From NCBI GenBank assembly GCA_914767715.1, contig OU612066.1:27688283-27752282 (forward strand): a stretch of 64,000 nucleotides of DNA, written 5' to 3'. The stretch is from Membranipora membranacea (taxonomy: Eukaryota; Bryozoa; Gymnolaemata; Cheilostomatida; Membraniporidae). This document shows, piece after piece, positions 1 through 13,400 of the stretch. Both the position numbers and the translations under genes were made by a program. The notes beneath the pieces were generated by a model. The model worked only from the letters and a program-made list of their open reading frames with translations, had not been told where the DNA came from and made no database searches. The number at the start of each line of letters is the position of its first letter. Position 1 is the first letter of the stretch.

Positions 1-2628
1 ATTTGTTCTCAAGATATCACCAAAAGAAAATCGAAAAAACATCCTCTACTAATTAGTGTAATTAGCAAATATTACATAACATTTCAAAATTTCGTTTTGC
101 AATTTCTCATCTTGACATATGGGACTATGTTGTGACCATATATCATCGAATTCTGCCAAGTAGTTCTTGACATATAGCAGAATGAAATTGGGTAAAAACG
201 TTAAAAACGGCAAAACCTCCTTCACTAATTAGAGTAATTAGCAAGTATTACATAACATTATAAAATTTCATTTCGCAATTTCTCATCTAGACATATGGAA
301 CTATCTTATGACAAGGTTCCATCCAATTCTGCCTGGTAGTTCTTGACTTATAGAAGCGACAAAAAGTGTTGCGAGACGAATAATAACTAGAAACGGTAAA
401 CATATTTGCAAGCAAATATAAAGGAATACAACCAATAGATTTGAATATCGAGGTCATGTGACATCATAATTGATGATGTCATTAGATTCAGTATATGCCA
501 AAACCCCCTTATCCCAAGTCTCAACTCAATCGCATGATGAGAACTGCTAATCGGTAGCAAGTAACTCTCTATGGCGGCCATATTGGATTTCGGGTCATGC
601 GACATTAAAATTGATGATGTCATAAGATTCGGTATATGTCATAACCCCCATATCCCAAGTTTTAGCTCAATCGCATGATAAGAACTGTTAATCGGCAGCC
701 ATTTCCTGTTTTTGGCGGCCATTTTGGCTATCGAGTCATGTGACATTAAAATTGACGATGTCATAAGATTCGGTATATACCATAACCTCTGTATCCCAAG
801 TTTCAACTCAATCGCATGATTTGTTCTCAAGATATCACCAAAAGAAAATCGAAAGAACATCCTCCACTAATTAGTGTAATTAGCAAATATTACATAACAT
901 TTCAAAATTTTGTTTTGCAATTTCTCATCTTGACATATGGGACTATGTTGTGACCATATATCATCGACTTCTGCCAAGTAGTTCTTGACATATAGCAGAA
1001 TGAAATTTGGTAAAAACGTTAAAAAAGGCAAAACCTCCTTCACTAATTAGTGTAATTAGCAAGTATTACATAACAATTCAAAAACTCATTTAGTAATTTC
1101 TCATCTAAAGATATGGAACTATCTTATGACAAAGTTCCATCCAATTCTGCCTGATAGTTCTTGACTTATAGATGCGACAAAAGTGTTGCAAAAATAATAA
1201 TAACTAGAAACGGTAAATATATTTGCAAGCAAATATAAAGGAATACAACCAATAGAGTTGAATATCGAGGTCATGTGACATCATAATTGATAATGTCATA
1301 AGACTCGGTATATGCCAAAACCCCCTTATCCCAAGTCTCAACTCAATCGTATGATGAGAACTGCTAATCGGCAGCGATTAACTGTCTATGGCGGCCATAT
1401 TGGATTTCGGGTCATGTGACATTAAAATTGATGATGTCATTAGATTCGGCATATGTCATAACCCCCAAATTCCAAGTTTTAACTCAATCGCATGATAAGA
1501 ACTGTCAATCGGCAGCCACTTCCTGTTAATGGTGGCCATATTGGATTCGGGTCACATGACATTGAAATTGATGATGTCATAAGATTCGGTATAAGTCAAA
1601 ACCCCCAAATCCCAAGTATTAACTCAATGGCATGTTAAGAACTGTTAATCGGCAGCCATTTCCTGTTTTTGGCGGCCATTTTAGCTATCGGGTCATGTGA
1701 CATTAAAATTGACGATGTCATAAGATTCGGTATATGCCATAACCTCTGTATCCTATGTTTCAACTCAATCGCATGATTTGTTCTCAAGATATCACCAAAA
1801 GAAAATCGAAAAAACATCCTCCACTAATTAGTATAATTAGCAAATATTACATAACATTTCCAAATTTTGTTTTGCAATTTCGCATCTTGACATATGGGAC
1901 TATGTTGTGACCATATATCATCGAATTCTGCCAAGTAGTTCTTGACATATAGCAGAATGAAATTGGGTAAAAACGTTAAAAAAGGCAAAACCTCCTTCAC
2001 TAATTAGTGTAATTAGCAAGTATTACATAACGATTCAAAAACTCATTTAGTAATTTCTCATCTAGACATATGGAACTATCTTATGACAAAGTTCCATCCA
2101 ATTCTGCCTTATAGTTCTTGACTTATAGATGCGACAAAAGTGTTGCAAAAATAATAATAACTAGAAACGGTAAACATATTTGCAAGCAAATATAAAGGAA
2201 TACAACCAATAGATTTGATTATCGAGGTCATGTGACATCATAATTGATGATATCATAAGACTCGGTATAGGCCGAAACCCCCTTATCCCAAGTCTCAACT
2301 CAATCGCATGATGAGAACTGCTAATCGGCAGCAATTAACTCCCTATGGCGGCCATATTGGATTTCGGGTCATGTGATATTAAAAATGATGATGTCATAAG
2401 ATTCGGTATATGCCAAAACCCCCATATCCCAAGTTTTAACTCAATCGCATGACAAGAATTGTTAATTGGCAGCCACTTCCTGTTTATGGTGGCCATATTG
2501 GATATCGGGTCATGTGACATGAAAATTGATGATGTCATAAGATTCGGTATAAGTCAAAACCCCCAAATCCCAAGTTTTAACTCAATCGCATGGTAAGAAA
2601 TGTTAATTGGCAGCAGTTTACTGTTTAT

Positions 2629-2769
2629 GGCGGCCATTTTGTATATCGGGTCATGTGACATTAAAATTGATGATGTCATAAGATTCGGTATATGTCATTA
2701 CCCCCATATCCCAAGTTTTAACTCAATCGCATGATAAGAACTGTTAATCGGCAGCCACTTCCTGTTTAT
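2629..2769. repeat. Representative 141-bp monomer
   Basis: From one ggcggccattttg to the next is exactly 141 bp (2629 to 2770), and the same spacing recurs through both satellite blocks. The order within a monomer is: ggcggccatttt; gggtcatgtgac; ttgatgatgtcataagattc; ataaccccc; tcccaagttttaactcaatcgc; ctgttaatcggcagc; cacttcctgttt. Because 141 is divisible by three, the minus-strand frame stays open across monomers, which produces repetitive 60-78 residue ORFs. I do not regard these as genes. Confidence 0.85.
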
Positions 2770-4029
2770 GGCGGCCATTTTGTATATCGGGTCATGTGAC
2801 ATAAAAATTGATGATGGCATTAGATTCGGTACATGTCATAACCCCCATATCCCAAGTTTTAACTAAATTGCATGATTCGTTCTCAAGATATGATCAATAT
2901 AAAGGTCAAAACGTCCTCCACTAATTAGGCTCATTAGCGAGTGTTACATAACAATTCAAAAACTCATTTAGTAATTTCTCATCTAGACATATGGAACTAT
3001 GTTGTGACGAAGTTGCATCGAATTCTGCCTGGTGGTTCTTGACTTATAGAAGGCTAAAAAGTGTTGCAAGAATAATAATAACTAGAAACGGTATTAATAT
3101 TTGCGAGCAAATATGAAGTCATACAACCGACCACATTGGTTTTCAAGGTCATGTGACATGAAAATTAATGATGTCATAAGATTCGGTGTATGTCAAAACC
3201 CCCATATCCCAAGTTTCAACTCAATCGCATGATAAGATCTGTCAATTGGCAGCAATTCAATCTTTATGGCGGCCATTTTGTATATCGGGTCATGCGACAT
3301 GAAAATTGATGATGTCATAAGATTCGGTATAAGTCAAAACCCCCAAATCCCAAGTTTTAACTCAATCGCATGATAAGGACTGTTAATCGGCAGTCACTTC
3401 CTGTTTTTGGCGGCCATTTTGGATATCGGGTCATGTGACATTAAAATTGACGATGTCATAAGATTCGGTATATGCCATAACCCAATATCCTAAGTTTCAA
3501 CCCAATCGCATGGTAAGAACTGTATATCGGCAGCCACTTCCTGTTTATGGCAGCCATTTTGGATATCGGGTCATGTGACATTAAAATTGATGATGTCATA
3601 AGATTCAGTATATGTCATAACCCCCAAATCCCAAGTTTTAACTCAATCGTATGTTAAGAACTGTTAATCGGCAGCAACTTCCTGTTCATGGCGGCCATTA
3701 TTAATGTCAAGGTCATGTGACACAATATTCGATGTCACTATGCGATCGGGCATACTAACAAACCCCCATGTGCCAGTTTACCTGGTTCTAACATGATTCG
3801 TTCTCAAGATATCTCCATTTTACATATTCGGACCCTCGGTGGTTAATTAGTCTAATTAGCTAATATTACATAATATGTCAAAAATTGAAATTGAAATTTT
3901 TCATCTAAACATATGAAGCTATGTTGTCACCAAGTTTCATCGAATTGTGCCAGGCAGTTCTTGACTTATAAAAGGCTAAAAAAGTGTTGCAAGAAAAATA
4001 ATAATAATAATAAACTCAACTAAAACAAA

Positions 4030-4154
4030 AGTCATACAACTTAAAGTTGTATGACTAATAAACCCTACTAAAGTAAAAGGAATACAACTTTGTTGTATTC
4101 CTAATAATAATAAACCCTACTAAAACAAGAGGAATACAACTTTGTTGTATTCCT
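4030..4154. repeat. Cluster of three perfect hairpins between modules
   Basis: Three palindromes sit between the right end of one module (3994) and the left end of the next (4163). The first, 4030-4056, has stem gtcatacaac/gttgtatgac. The second, 4078-4102, and third, 4130-4154, have stem aggaatacaac/gttgtattcct around ttt. They are separated by spacers like taaaccctactaaaacaa. Similar hairpins occur near 6120, 9080, 12,797, 15,210, 15,250, 16,145, 17,038, 37,920, 37,977, 38,035, 39,758 and 39,805. The same ten bases (ggaatacaac) lie just inside the left end of nearly every module, so the hairpin and the module head form an inverted pair. Confidence 0.75.
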
Positions 4155-4162
4155 AATAATAA

Positions 4163-5252
4163 CTAGAAACGGTAAAAATATTTGCAAGCAAATATAAAGG
4201 AATACAACCATTAATTTTGAATATCGAGGTCAAGTGACATCATAAGTGATGATGTAATGAAACTCGGTATATGCCAAAACCCCCTTATCCCAAGTCTCAA
4301 CTCAATCGTATGATGAGAACTGCTAATCGGCAGCAATTAACTCTCCATGGCGGCCATTTTGGTTTTCGGGTCATGTGACAATAAAATTGATGATGTCATA
4401 AGATTCGGTATATGCCAAAACCCCCAAATTCCAAGTTTTAACTCAATCGCAGGATGAGAACTGTTAATCGGCAGCAGTTTACTGTCTATGGCGGCCATTT
4501 TGGATTTCGGGTCATGAAACCTTAAAATTGATGGAGTCATAAGATTCGGTATAGGTCAAAACCCCCAAATGCCAAGTTTTAACTCAAAAACATGAAAAGA
4601 ACTGTTAATTGGCAGCCCCTTCCTGTTTATGGCAGCCATTTTGGATATCGGGTCATGTGACATTGAAATTGGTGATGTCATAAGATTCGGTATAAGTCAA
4701 AACCCCCAAATCCCAAGTTTTAACTCAATCGCAGCTTAAGAACTGTTAATTGGCAGCCATTTCCTGTTTTTGGCGGCCATTTTGGATATCGGGTCATGCG
4801 ACATTAAAATTGGCGATGTTATAAGATTCGGTATATGCCATAACCTCTGTATCCTAAGTTTCAACTCAATCGGATGATTTGTTCTCAAGTTATCATCAAA
4901 AGAAAATCGAAAAAACATCCTCCACTAATTAGTGTAATTAGCAAATATTACATAACATTTCAAAATTTCGTTTTGAAATTTCTCATCTTGTCATATGGGA
5001 CTATGTTGTGACCATATATCATCGAATTCTGCCAAGTAGTTCTTGACATATAGCAGAATGAAATTGGGTAAAAACGTTAAAAAAGGCAAAACCTCCTTCA
5101 CTAATTAGTGTAATTAGCAAGTATTACATAACATTTTAAAATTTCATTTTGCAATTTCTCATCTAGACATATGGAACTATCTTATGACAAAGTTCCATCC
5201 AATTCTGCCTGGTAGTTCTTGACTTATAGAAGCGACAAAAAGTGTTGCGAGA
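4163..5252 (-). mobile_element. HINE-like non-autonomous Helentron module with both ends preserved
   Basis: This module shows both presumed termini clearly. The left edge is ctagaaacgg with the atatttgc/gcaaatat palindrome. The right edge is aagtgttgcgaga followed by cgaataataat. On the minus strand the element would begin TCTCGCAACACTT and end with a hairpin, 11 nt, then CTAG followed by T. Comparable modules with a recognisable gcaaga or gcgaga right edge are 2161-3071, 3082-3994, 6146-7094, 9102-10050, 10067-10990 and 14398-15166. Other modules have a shortened or altered right edge (gcaataataat or gcaaaaataat). The internal part is 141-bp monomers plus a roughly 300-bp right-hand segment with taattagtgtaattagc. 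No protein is encoded. Confidence 0.55.
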
Positions 5253-6073
5253 CGAATAATAATAATAACTAGAAACGGTAAAAATATTTGCAAGCAAATA
5301 TAAAGGAATACAACCGATAGATTTGAATATCGAGGTCATGTGACATTAAAATTGATGATGTTATCAGATTTAGCATATGTCATAGCCCCCAAATCCCAAG
5401 TTTTAACTCAATCGCATGATAAGAACTGGTAATCGGCAGCCACTTCCTGTTCATGGTGGCCATATTGGATTCGGATCACATGACATCAAAAATGATGATG
5501 TCATAAGATTCGGTATATGCCAAAACCCCCTTATCCCAAGTTTTAACTCAATCTCATGGTAACGACTGGTTATCGGCAGCAAATTACTGTTTGTGGCGGC
5601 CATATTGGCTATCGGGTCATGTGACATTAAAATTGACGATGTCATAAGATTCGGTATATGCCGTAACCTCTGTATCCTAAGTTTCAACTCAATCGCATGA
5701 TTTGTTCTCAAGATATCACCAAAAGAAAATCGAAAAAACATCCTCCACTAATTAGTGTAATTAGCAAATATTACATAACATTTCAAAATTTTGTTTTGCA
5801 ATTTCTCATCTTGACATATGGGACTATGTTGTGACCATATATCATCGAATTCTGCCAAGTAGTTCTTGACATATAGCAGAATGAAATTGGGTAAAAACGT
5901 TAAAAAAGGCAAAACCCCCTTCACTAATTAGTGTAATTAGGAAGTATTACATAACGATTCAAAAACTCATTTAGTAATTTCTCATCTAGACATATGGAAC
6001 TATCTTATGACAAAGTTCCATCCAATTCTGCCTGGTAGTTCTTGACTTATAGATGCGACAAAAGTGTTGCAAA

Positions 6074-6104
<31 letters not shown>

Positions 6105-8208
6105 CCAACCAAAACAAAAGAAATACAACTTTGTTGTATTCCTAACTAGAAACGGTAAACATATTTGCAAGCAAATATAAAGGAATACAACCAATAGATT
6201 TGAATATCGAGGTCATGTGACATCATAATTGATGATGTCATAAGACTCGGTATATGCCGAAACCCCCTTATCTTAAGTCTCAACTCAATCGCATGATGAG
6301 AACTGCTAATCGGCAGCAATTAACTCTCTATGGCAGCCATATTGGATTTCGGGTCATGTGTTATTAAAAATGATGATGTCATAAGATTCGGTATATGCCA
6401 AAACCCCCATTTCCCAAGTTTTAACTCAATCGCATGATTAGAATTGTTAATCGTCAGCCACTTCCTGTTTATGGTGGCCATATTGGATATCGAGTCATGT
6501 GACATTAAAATTGATGATGTCATAAGATTGGGTATATGCCAAAACCCCCAAATCCCAAGTTTTAACTCAATCGCATGTTAAGAACTGTTAATCGGCAGCC
6601 ATTTCCTGTTTTTGGCGGCCATTTTGGATATCGGGTCATGTGACATTAAAATTGACGATGTTATAAGATTCGGTATATGCCATAACCTCTGTATCCTAAG
6701 TTTCAACTCAATCGCATGATTTGTTCTCAAGATATCACCAAAAGAAAATCGAAAAAACATCCTCCACTAATTAGTGTAATTGGCAAATATTACATAACAT
6801 TTCAAAATTTCGTTTTGAAATTTCTCATCTTGACATATGGGACTATGTTGTGACCATATATCATCGAATTCTGCCAAGTAGTTCTTGACATATAGCAGAA
6901 TGAAATTGGGTAAAAACGTTAAAAAAGGCAAAACCTCCTTCACTAATTAGTGTAACTAGCAAGTATTACATAACATTTTAAAATTTCATTTCGCAATTTC
7001 TCATCTAGACATATGGAACTATCTTATGACAAAGTTCCATCCAATTCTGCCTGGTAGTTCTTGACTTATAGAAGCGACAAAAAGTGTTGCGAGACGAATA
7101 ATAATAATAACTAGAAACGGTAAAAATATTTGCAAGCAAATATAAAGGAATACAACCATTAATTTTGAATATCGAGGTCAAGTGACATCATAAGTGATGA
7201 TGTAATGAAACTCGGTATATGCCAAAACCCCCTTATCCCAAGTCTCACTCGATCGTATGTTGAGAACTGCTAATCGGCAACAATTAACTCTCTATGGCGG
7301 CCATTTTGGTTTTCGGGTCATGTGACATTAAAATTGATGATGTCATAAGATTCGGTATATGCCAAAACCCCCATATCCCAAGTTTTGACTCAATCGCATG
7401 ATGAGAACTGTTAATCGGCAGCAGTTTACTGTCTATGGCGGCCATTTTGGATTTCGGGTCATGTGACCTTAAAATTGATGAAGTCATAAGATTCGGTATA
7501 GGTCAAAACCCCCAAATCCCACGTTATAACTCAAAAGCATGATAAGAACTGTTAATCGGCAGCCACTTCCTGTTTATGGCGGCCATTTTGGATATCGGGT
7601 CATGTGACATTGAAATTGATGATGTCATAAGATTCGGTATAAGTCAAAACCCCCAAATCCCAAGTTTTAACTCAATCGCATGTTAAGAACTGTTAATCGA
7701 CACCCATTTCCTGTTTTTGGCGGCCATTTTGGATATCGGGTCATGTGACATTAAAATTGACGGTGTCATAAGATTCGGTATATGCCATAGCCTTTGTATC
7801 TTAAGTTTCAACTCAATCGCATGATTTGTTCTCACGATATCACCAAAAGAAAATCGAAAAAACATCCTCCACTAATTAGTGTAATTTGCAAATATTACAT
7901 AACATTTCAAAATTTCGTTTTGCAATTACTCATCTTGACATATGGGACTATGTTGTGACCATATATCATCGAATTCTGCCAAGTAGTTCTTGACATATAG
8001 CAGAATGAAATTGGGTAAAAACGTTAAAAATGGCAAAACCTCCTTCACTAATTAGTGTAATTAGCAAGTATTACATAACATTTTAAAATTTCATTTCGCA
8101 ATTTCTCATCTAGACATATGGAACTATCTTATGACAAAGTTCCATCCAATTCTGCCCGGTAGTTCTTGACTTATAGATGCGACAAAAGTGTTGCAAAAAT
8201 AATAATAA

Positions 8209-9101
8209 CTAGAAACGGTAATTTTTTTAATCAACAAAATAATATTTGCAAGCAAATATGAAGGAATACAACCAATCATATCGAATATCGAGGTCACGTG
8301 ACAGCATAATTGTTGGTCTCAAAGGATTCGGTATATGCCAAAACCCCCATATCCCAAGTTTTAACTCAATTGCTTTATAAGAACTGTTAATCGGCAACCA
8401 CTTCCTGTTCATGGTGGCCATATTGGATTCGGGTCACATGACATCAAAAATGATGATGTCATAAGATTCGGTGTATGTCAAAACATCCATATCCCAAGTT
8501 TTAACTAAATCGCATGATAAAAACTGTTAATCGGCAGCAATTCACTGTTTATGGCGGCCATTTTGTATATCGGGTCATGTGACATAAAAATTGATGATGT
8601 CATAAGATTCGGTATAAGTCAAAACCCCCTTATCCCAAGTATCAACTCAATCGCATGATTTGTTCTCAAGATATCACCAAAAGAAAAATGAAAAACATCC
8701 TCCACTAATTAGTGTGATTAGCAAATAAATTGCATAACAACTCAAAAATTGTCGAGGCATTTTTTCATCGTGACCTATAGGACTATGTTGTGACCAAGTA
8801 TCATTAGAATCTGCCAAGTAGTTCTTGACTTATAGAAGACTTAATTTTGGTATAATCAAGGTATAATTGATAAAAACGGCAAAACCTCCGTCACTAATTA
8901 GTCTAATTAGCGAGTGTTACATAACAATTTAAAAACTCATTTAGTAATTTTTCATCTAGACATATGCAACTATGTTCTGACGAAGTTGCATCGATTTCTG
9001 CCTGGTGGTTCTTGACTTATAGAAGCCCAAAAAGTGTTGCAATAATAATAATAAAAAGAACTTACAAAAACAATAGTAATACAACTTTGTTGTATTCCTA
9101 T
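8209..9101 (-). repeat. Subfamily-B module, copy 1
   Basis: This module begins with a distinctive head, ctagaaacggtaattttttt followed by aatcaacaaaataat. It contains the segment gtcgaggcattttttcatcg and a right part with gtataatcaaggtataattg. Nearly identical copies are at 11928-12829, 15275-16167 and 16168-17060. The shared head gtcacgtgac (instead of gtcatgtgac) also defines this subfamily. The copies differ by only a few bases over about 890 bp, far less than the divergence between other modules, so they were amplified recently. Confidence 0.75.
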
Positions 9102-10217
9102 CTAGAAACGGTAAACATATTTGCAAGCAAATATAAAGGAATACAACCAATAGATTTGAATATCGAGGTCATGTGACATTAAAATCGATGATGTCATAAG
9201 ATTCGGTATATGTCATAACCCCCAAATCCCAAGTTTTAACTCAATCGCATGTTAAGAACTGTTAATCGGCAGCCACTTCCTGTTTATGGCGGCCATTTTG
9301 TATATCGGGTCATGTGACATAAGAATTGATGATGTCATAAGATCCGGTAAATGTCATTACCCCCATATCCCAAGTTTTATCTCAATCGCATGATAAGAAC
9401 TGTTAATCGGCAGCCACTTCCTGTTTATGGCGGCCATTTTGTATATCGGATCATGTGACATTAAAATTGATGATGGCATAAGATTCGGTATATGTCATAA
9501 CCCCCATATCCCAAGTTTTAACTCAATCGCATGATAAGAACTGTTAATCGGCAGCCACTTCCTGTTTATGGCGGCCATTTTGTATATCGGATCATGTGAC
9601 ATTAAAATTGACGATGTCATAAGATTCGGTATATGCCATAACCTATGTATCCTAAGTTTCAACTCAATCGCATGATTTGTTCTCAAGATATCACCAAAAG
9701 AAAATCGAAAAAACATCCTCCACTAATTAGTGTAATTAGAAAATATTACATAACATTTCAAAATTTCGTTTTGCAATTTCTCATCTTGACATAAGGGACT
9801 ATGTTGTGACCATATATCATCGAATTCTGCCAAGTAGTTCTTGACATATAACAGAATGAAATTGGGTAAAAACGTTAAAAAAGGCAATTCCTCCTTCACT
9901 AATTAGTGTAATTAGCAAGTATTACATAACATTTTAAAATTTCATTTCGCAATTTCTCATCTAAACATATGGAGCTATGTTGTGACCAAGTAACAGCAAA
10001 TTCTGCCCGGTAGTACTTGACTTATAGAAGCGACAAAAAGTGTTGCGAGACGAATAATAATAATAACTAGAAACGGTAATAATATTTGCGAGCAAATATG
10101 AAGTCATACAACCGTCCATATTGATTTTCAAGGTCATGTGACATCAAGTTCGCTGATGTCATCAAATTCGGCACATGTCATGACCCCCAAATCCCAAGTT
10201 TCAACTCAATCGCATGA

Positions 10218-10499
10218 TAAGAACTGTTAATCGGCACCCACTTCCTGTTTACGGCAGCCATTTTGTAAATCGGGTCATGTAACATGAAAATTGATGATGT
10301 CATAAGATTCGGTATAAGTCAAAACCTACAAATCCCAAGTTTTAACTCAATCGCATGATAAGAACTGTTAATCGGCACCCACTTCCTGTTTACGGCAGCC
10401 ATTTTGTAAATCGGGTCATGTGACATGAAAATTGATGATGTCATAAGATTCGGTATAAGTCAAAACCTACAAATCCCAAGTTTTAAACTCAATCGCATG
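10218..10499. repeat. Recently duplicated pair of 141-bp monomers
   Basis: Two successive monomers starting at 10218 and 10359 are almost identical. They share private variants (cggcacccacttcctg, tttacggcagcc, aaaacctacaaatccc) not seen together in other monomers. This shows that single-monomer tandem duplication is also acting within modules. Confidence 0.7.
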
Positions 10500-13400
10500 A
10501 TAAGAACTGTTAATCGGCAGACACTTCCTGTTTATGGCCGCCATTTTGGATATCGGGTCATGTGACATTGAAATTGATGATGTCATAAGATTCGGTATAG
10601 GTCAAAACCCCCAAATCCCAAGTTTTAACTCAATCGCATGTTAAGAACTGTTAATCGGCAGCCACTTCCTGTTTATGGCGGCCATTTTGTATATCAGGTC
10701 ATGTGACATAAAAATTGATGATGTCATAAGATTCGGTATATGTCATAATCCCCATATCCCAAGTTTTAACTCAATCGCATGATTCGTTCTCAAGATATGA
10801 TCAATATAAAGGTCAAAATGTCCTCCACTAATTACTGTTATTAGCGAATATTACATAATACTTCAAAAATTGATATTGGAATTTTTCATCTAAACATATG
10901 AAGCTATGTTGTAAACAAGTTTCATCAAATTGTGCCAGGCAGTTCTTGACTTATAAAAGGCTTAAAAGAGGCTATAAAAGTGTTGCAAGAAAAATAATAA
11001 TAACTAGAAACGGTAAACATATTTGCAAGCAAATATAAAGGAATACAACCAATAGATTTGAATATCGACGTCATGTGACATCATAATTGATGATGTCATA
11101 AGATTCAGTATATGCCAAAACCCCCTTATCCCAAGTCTCAACTGAATCGCATGATGAGAACTGCTAATCGGCAGCAAGTAACTCTCTATGGCGGCCATAT
11201 TGGATTTCGGGTCATGTGACATTAAAATTGATGATGTCATAAGATTCGGTATATGTCATAACCCCCATATCCCAAGTTTTAGCTCAATCGCATGATAAGA
11301 ACTGTCAATCTGCAGCAGTTTACTGTCTATGGCGGCCATTTTGGATTTCGGGTCATGTGACATTAAAATTGAAGATATCATAAGATTCGGTATATGTCAT
11401 AACCCCCATATCCCAAGTTTTAACTCAATCGCATGATAAGAACTGTTAATCGGCAGCTATTAACTGTCTATGGTGGCCATATTGGATTTCGGGACATGTG
11501 ACATAAAATTTGATGATGTCATAAGATTCGGTATATGTCATATCCCCCATATCCCAAGTTTTAACTCAATCGCATGATAAGAACTGTTAATTGGCAGCAG
11601 TTTACTGTTTATGGCGGCCATTTTGTATATCGGGTCATGTGACATAAAAATTGATGATGTCATAAGATTCGGTATATGTCATAACCCCAATATCCCAAGT
11701 TTTAACTCAATTGCATGATTCGTTCTCAAGATATGATCAATATAAAGGTCAAAACGTCCTCCATTAATTAGTCTAATTAGCGAAAATTACATAACAATTA
11801 AAAAATTCATTTCGTAATTTCTCATCTAGACATATGGGACTATGATGTGACCATGTAACATCCAATTCTGCCTGGTAGTTCTTGACTTATAGAGGCCCAA
11901 AAAGTGTTGCAATAATAATAATAAAAACTAGAAACGGTAATTTTTTTAATCAACAAAATAATATTTGCAAGCAAATATGAAGGAATACAACCAATCATAT
12001 CGAATATCGAGGTCACGTGACAGCATAATTGTTGGTCTCAAAGGATTCGGTATATGCCAAAACCCCCATATCCCAAGTTTTAACTCAATTGCTTTATAAG
12101 AACTGTTAATCGGCAACCACTTCCTGTTCATGGTGGCCATATTGGATTCGGGTCACATGACATCAAAAATGATGATGTCATAAGATTCGGTGTATGTCAA
12201 AACATCCATATCCCAAGTTTTAACTAAATCGCATGATAAAAACTGTTAATCGGCAGCAATTCACTGTTTATGGCGGCCATTTTGTATATCGGGTCATGTG
12301 ACATAAAAATTGATGATGTCATAAGATTCGGTATAAGTCAAAACCCCCTTATCCCAAGTTTCAACTCAATCGCATGATTTGTTCTCAAGATATCACCAAA
12401 AGAAAAATGAAAAACATCCTCCACTAATTAGTGTAATTAGCAAATAAATTGCATAACAACTCAAAAATTGTCGAGGCATTTTTTCATCGTGACCTATAGG
12501 ACTATGTTGTGACCAAGTATCATTAGAATCTGCCAAGTAGTTCTTGACTTATAGAAGACTTAATTTTGGTATAATCAAGGTATAATTGATAAAAACGGCA
12601 AAACCTCCGTCACTAATTAGTCTAAATAGCGAGTGTTACATAACAATTTAAAAACTCATTTAGTAATTTTTCATCTAGACATATGCAACTATGTTCTGAC
12701 GAAGTTGCATCGATTTCTGCCTGGTGGTTCTTGACTTATAGAAGCCCAAAAAGTGTTGCAATAATAATAATAAAACGAACTTACAAAAACAGTAGTAATA
12801 CAACTTTGTTGTATTCCTAATAATAATAACTAGAAACGGTAAACATATTTGCAAGCAAATATAAAGGAATACAACCAATATATTTGAATATCGAGGTCAT
12901 GTGACATCATAATTGATGATGTCATAAGACTCGGTATATGCCGAAACCCCCTTATCTTAAGTCTCAACTCAATCGCATGATGAGAACTGCTAATCGGCAG
13001 CAATTAACTCTCTATGGCGGCCATATTGGATTTCGGGTCATGTGACATCAAAATCGATGATGTCATAAGATTCGGAATATGTCATAACCCCCAAATCCCA
13101 AGTTTTAACTCAATCGCATGATAAGAACTGTTAATCGGCAGCCACTTCCTGTTTATGGCGGCTATTTTGGATATCGGGTCATGTGACATTGAAATTGATG
13201 ATGTCATAAGATTCGGTATAGGTCAAAACCCCCAAATCCCAAGTTTTAACTCAATCGCATGATAAGAACTGTTAATTGGCAGCAGTTTACTGTATATGGC
13301 GGCCATTTTGTATATCGGGTCATGTGACATTAAAATTGATGATGTCCTTAGATTCGGTATATGCCATAACCCCTGTATCCCAAGTTTAAACTGAATCGCA

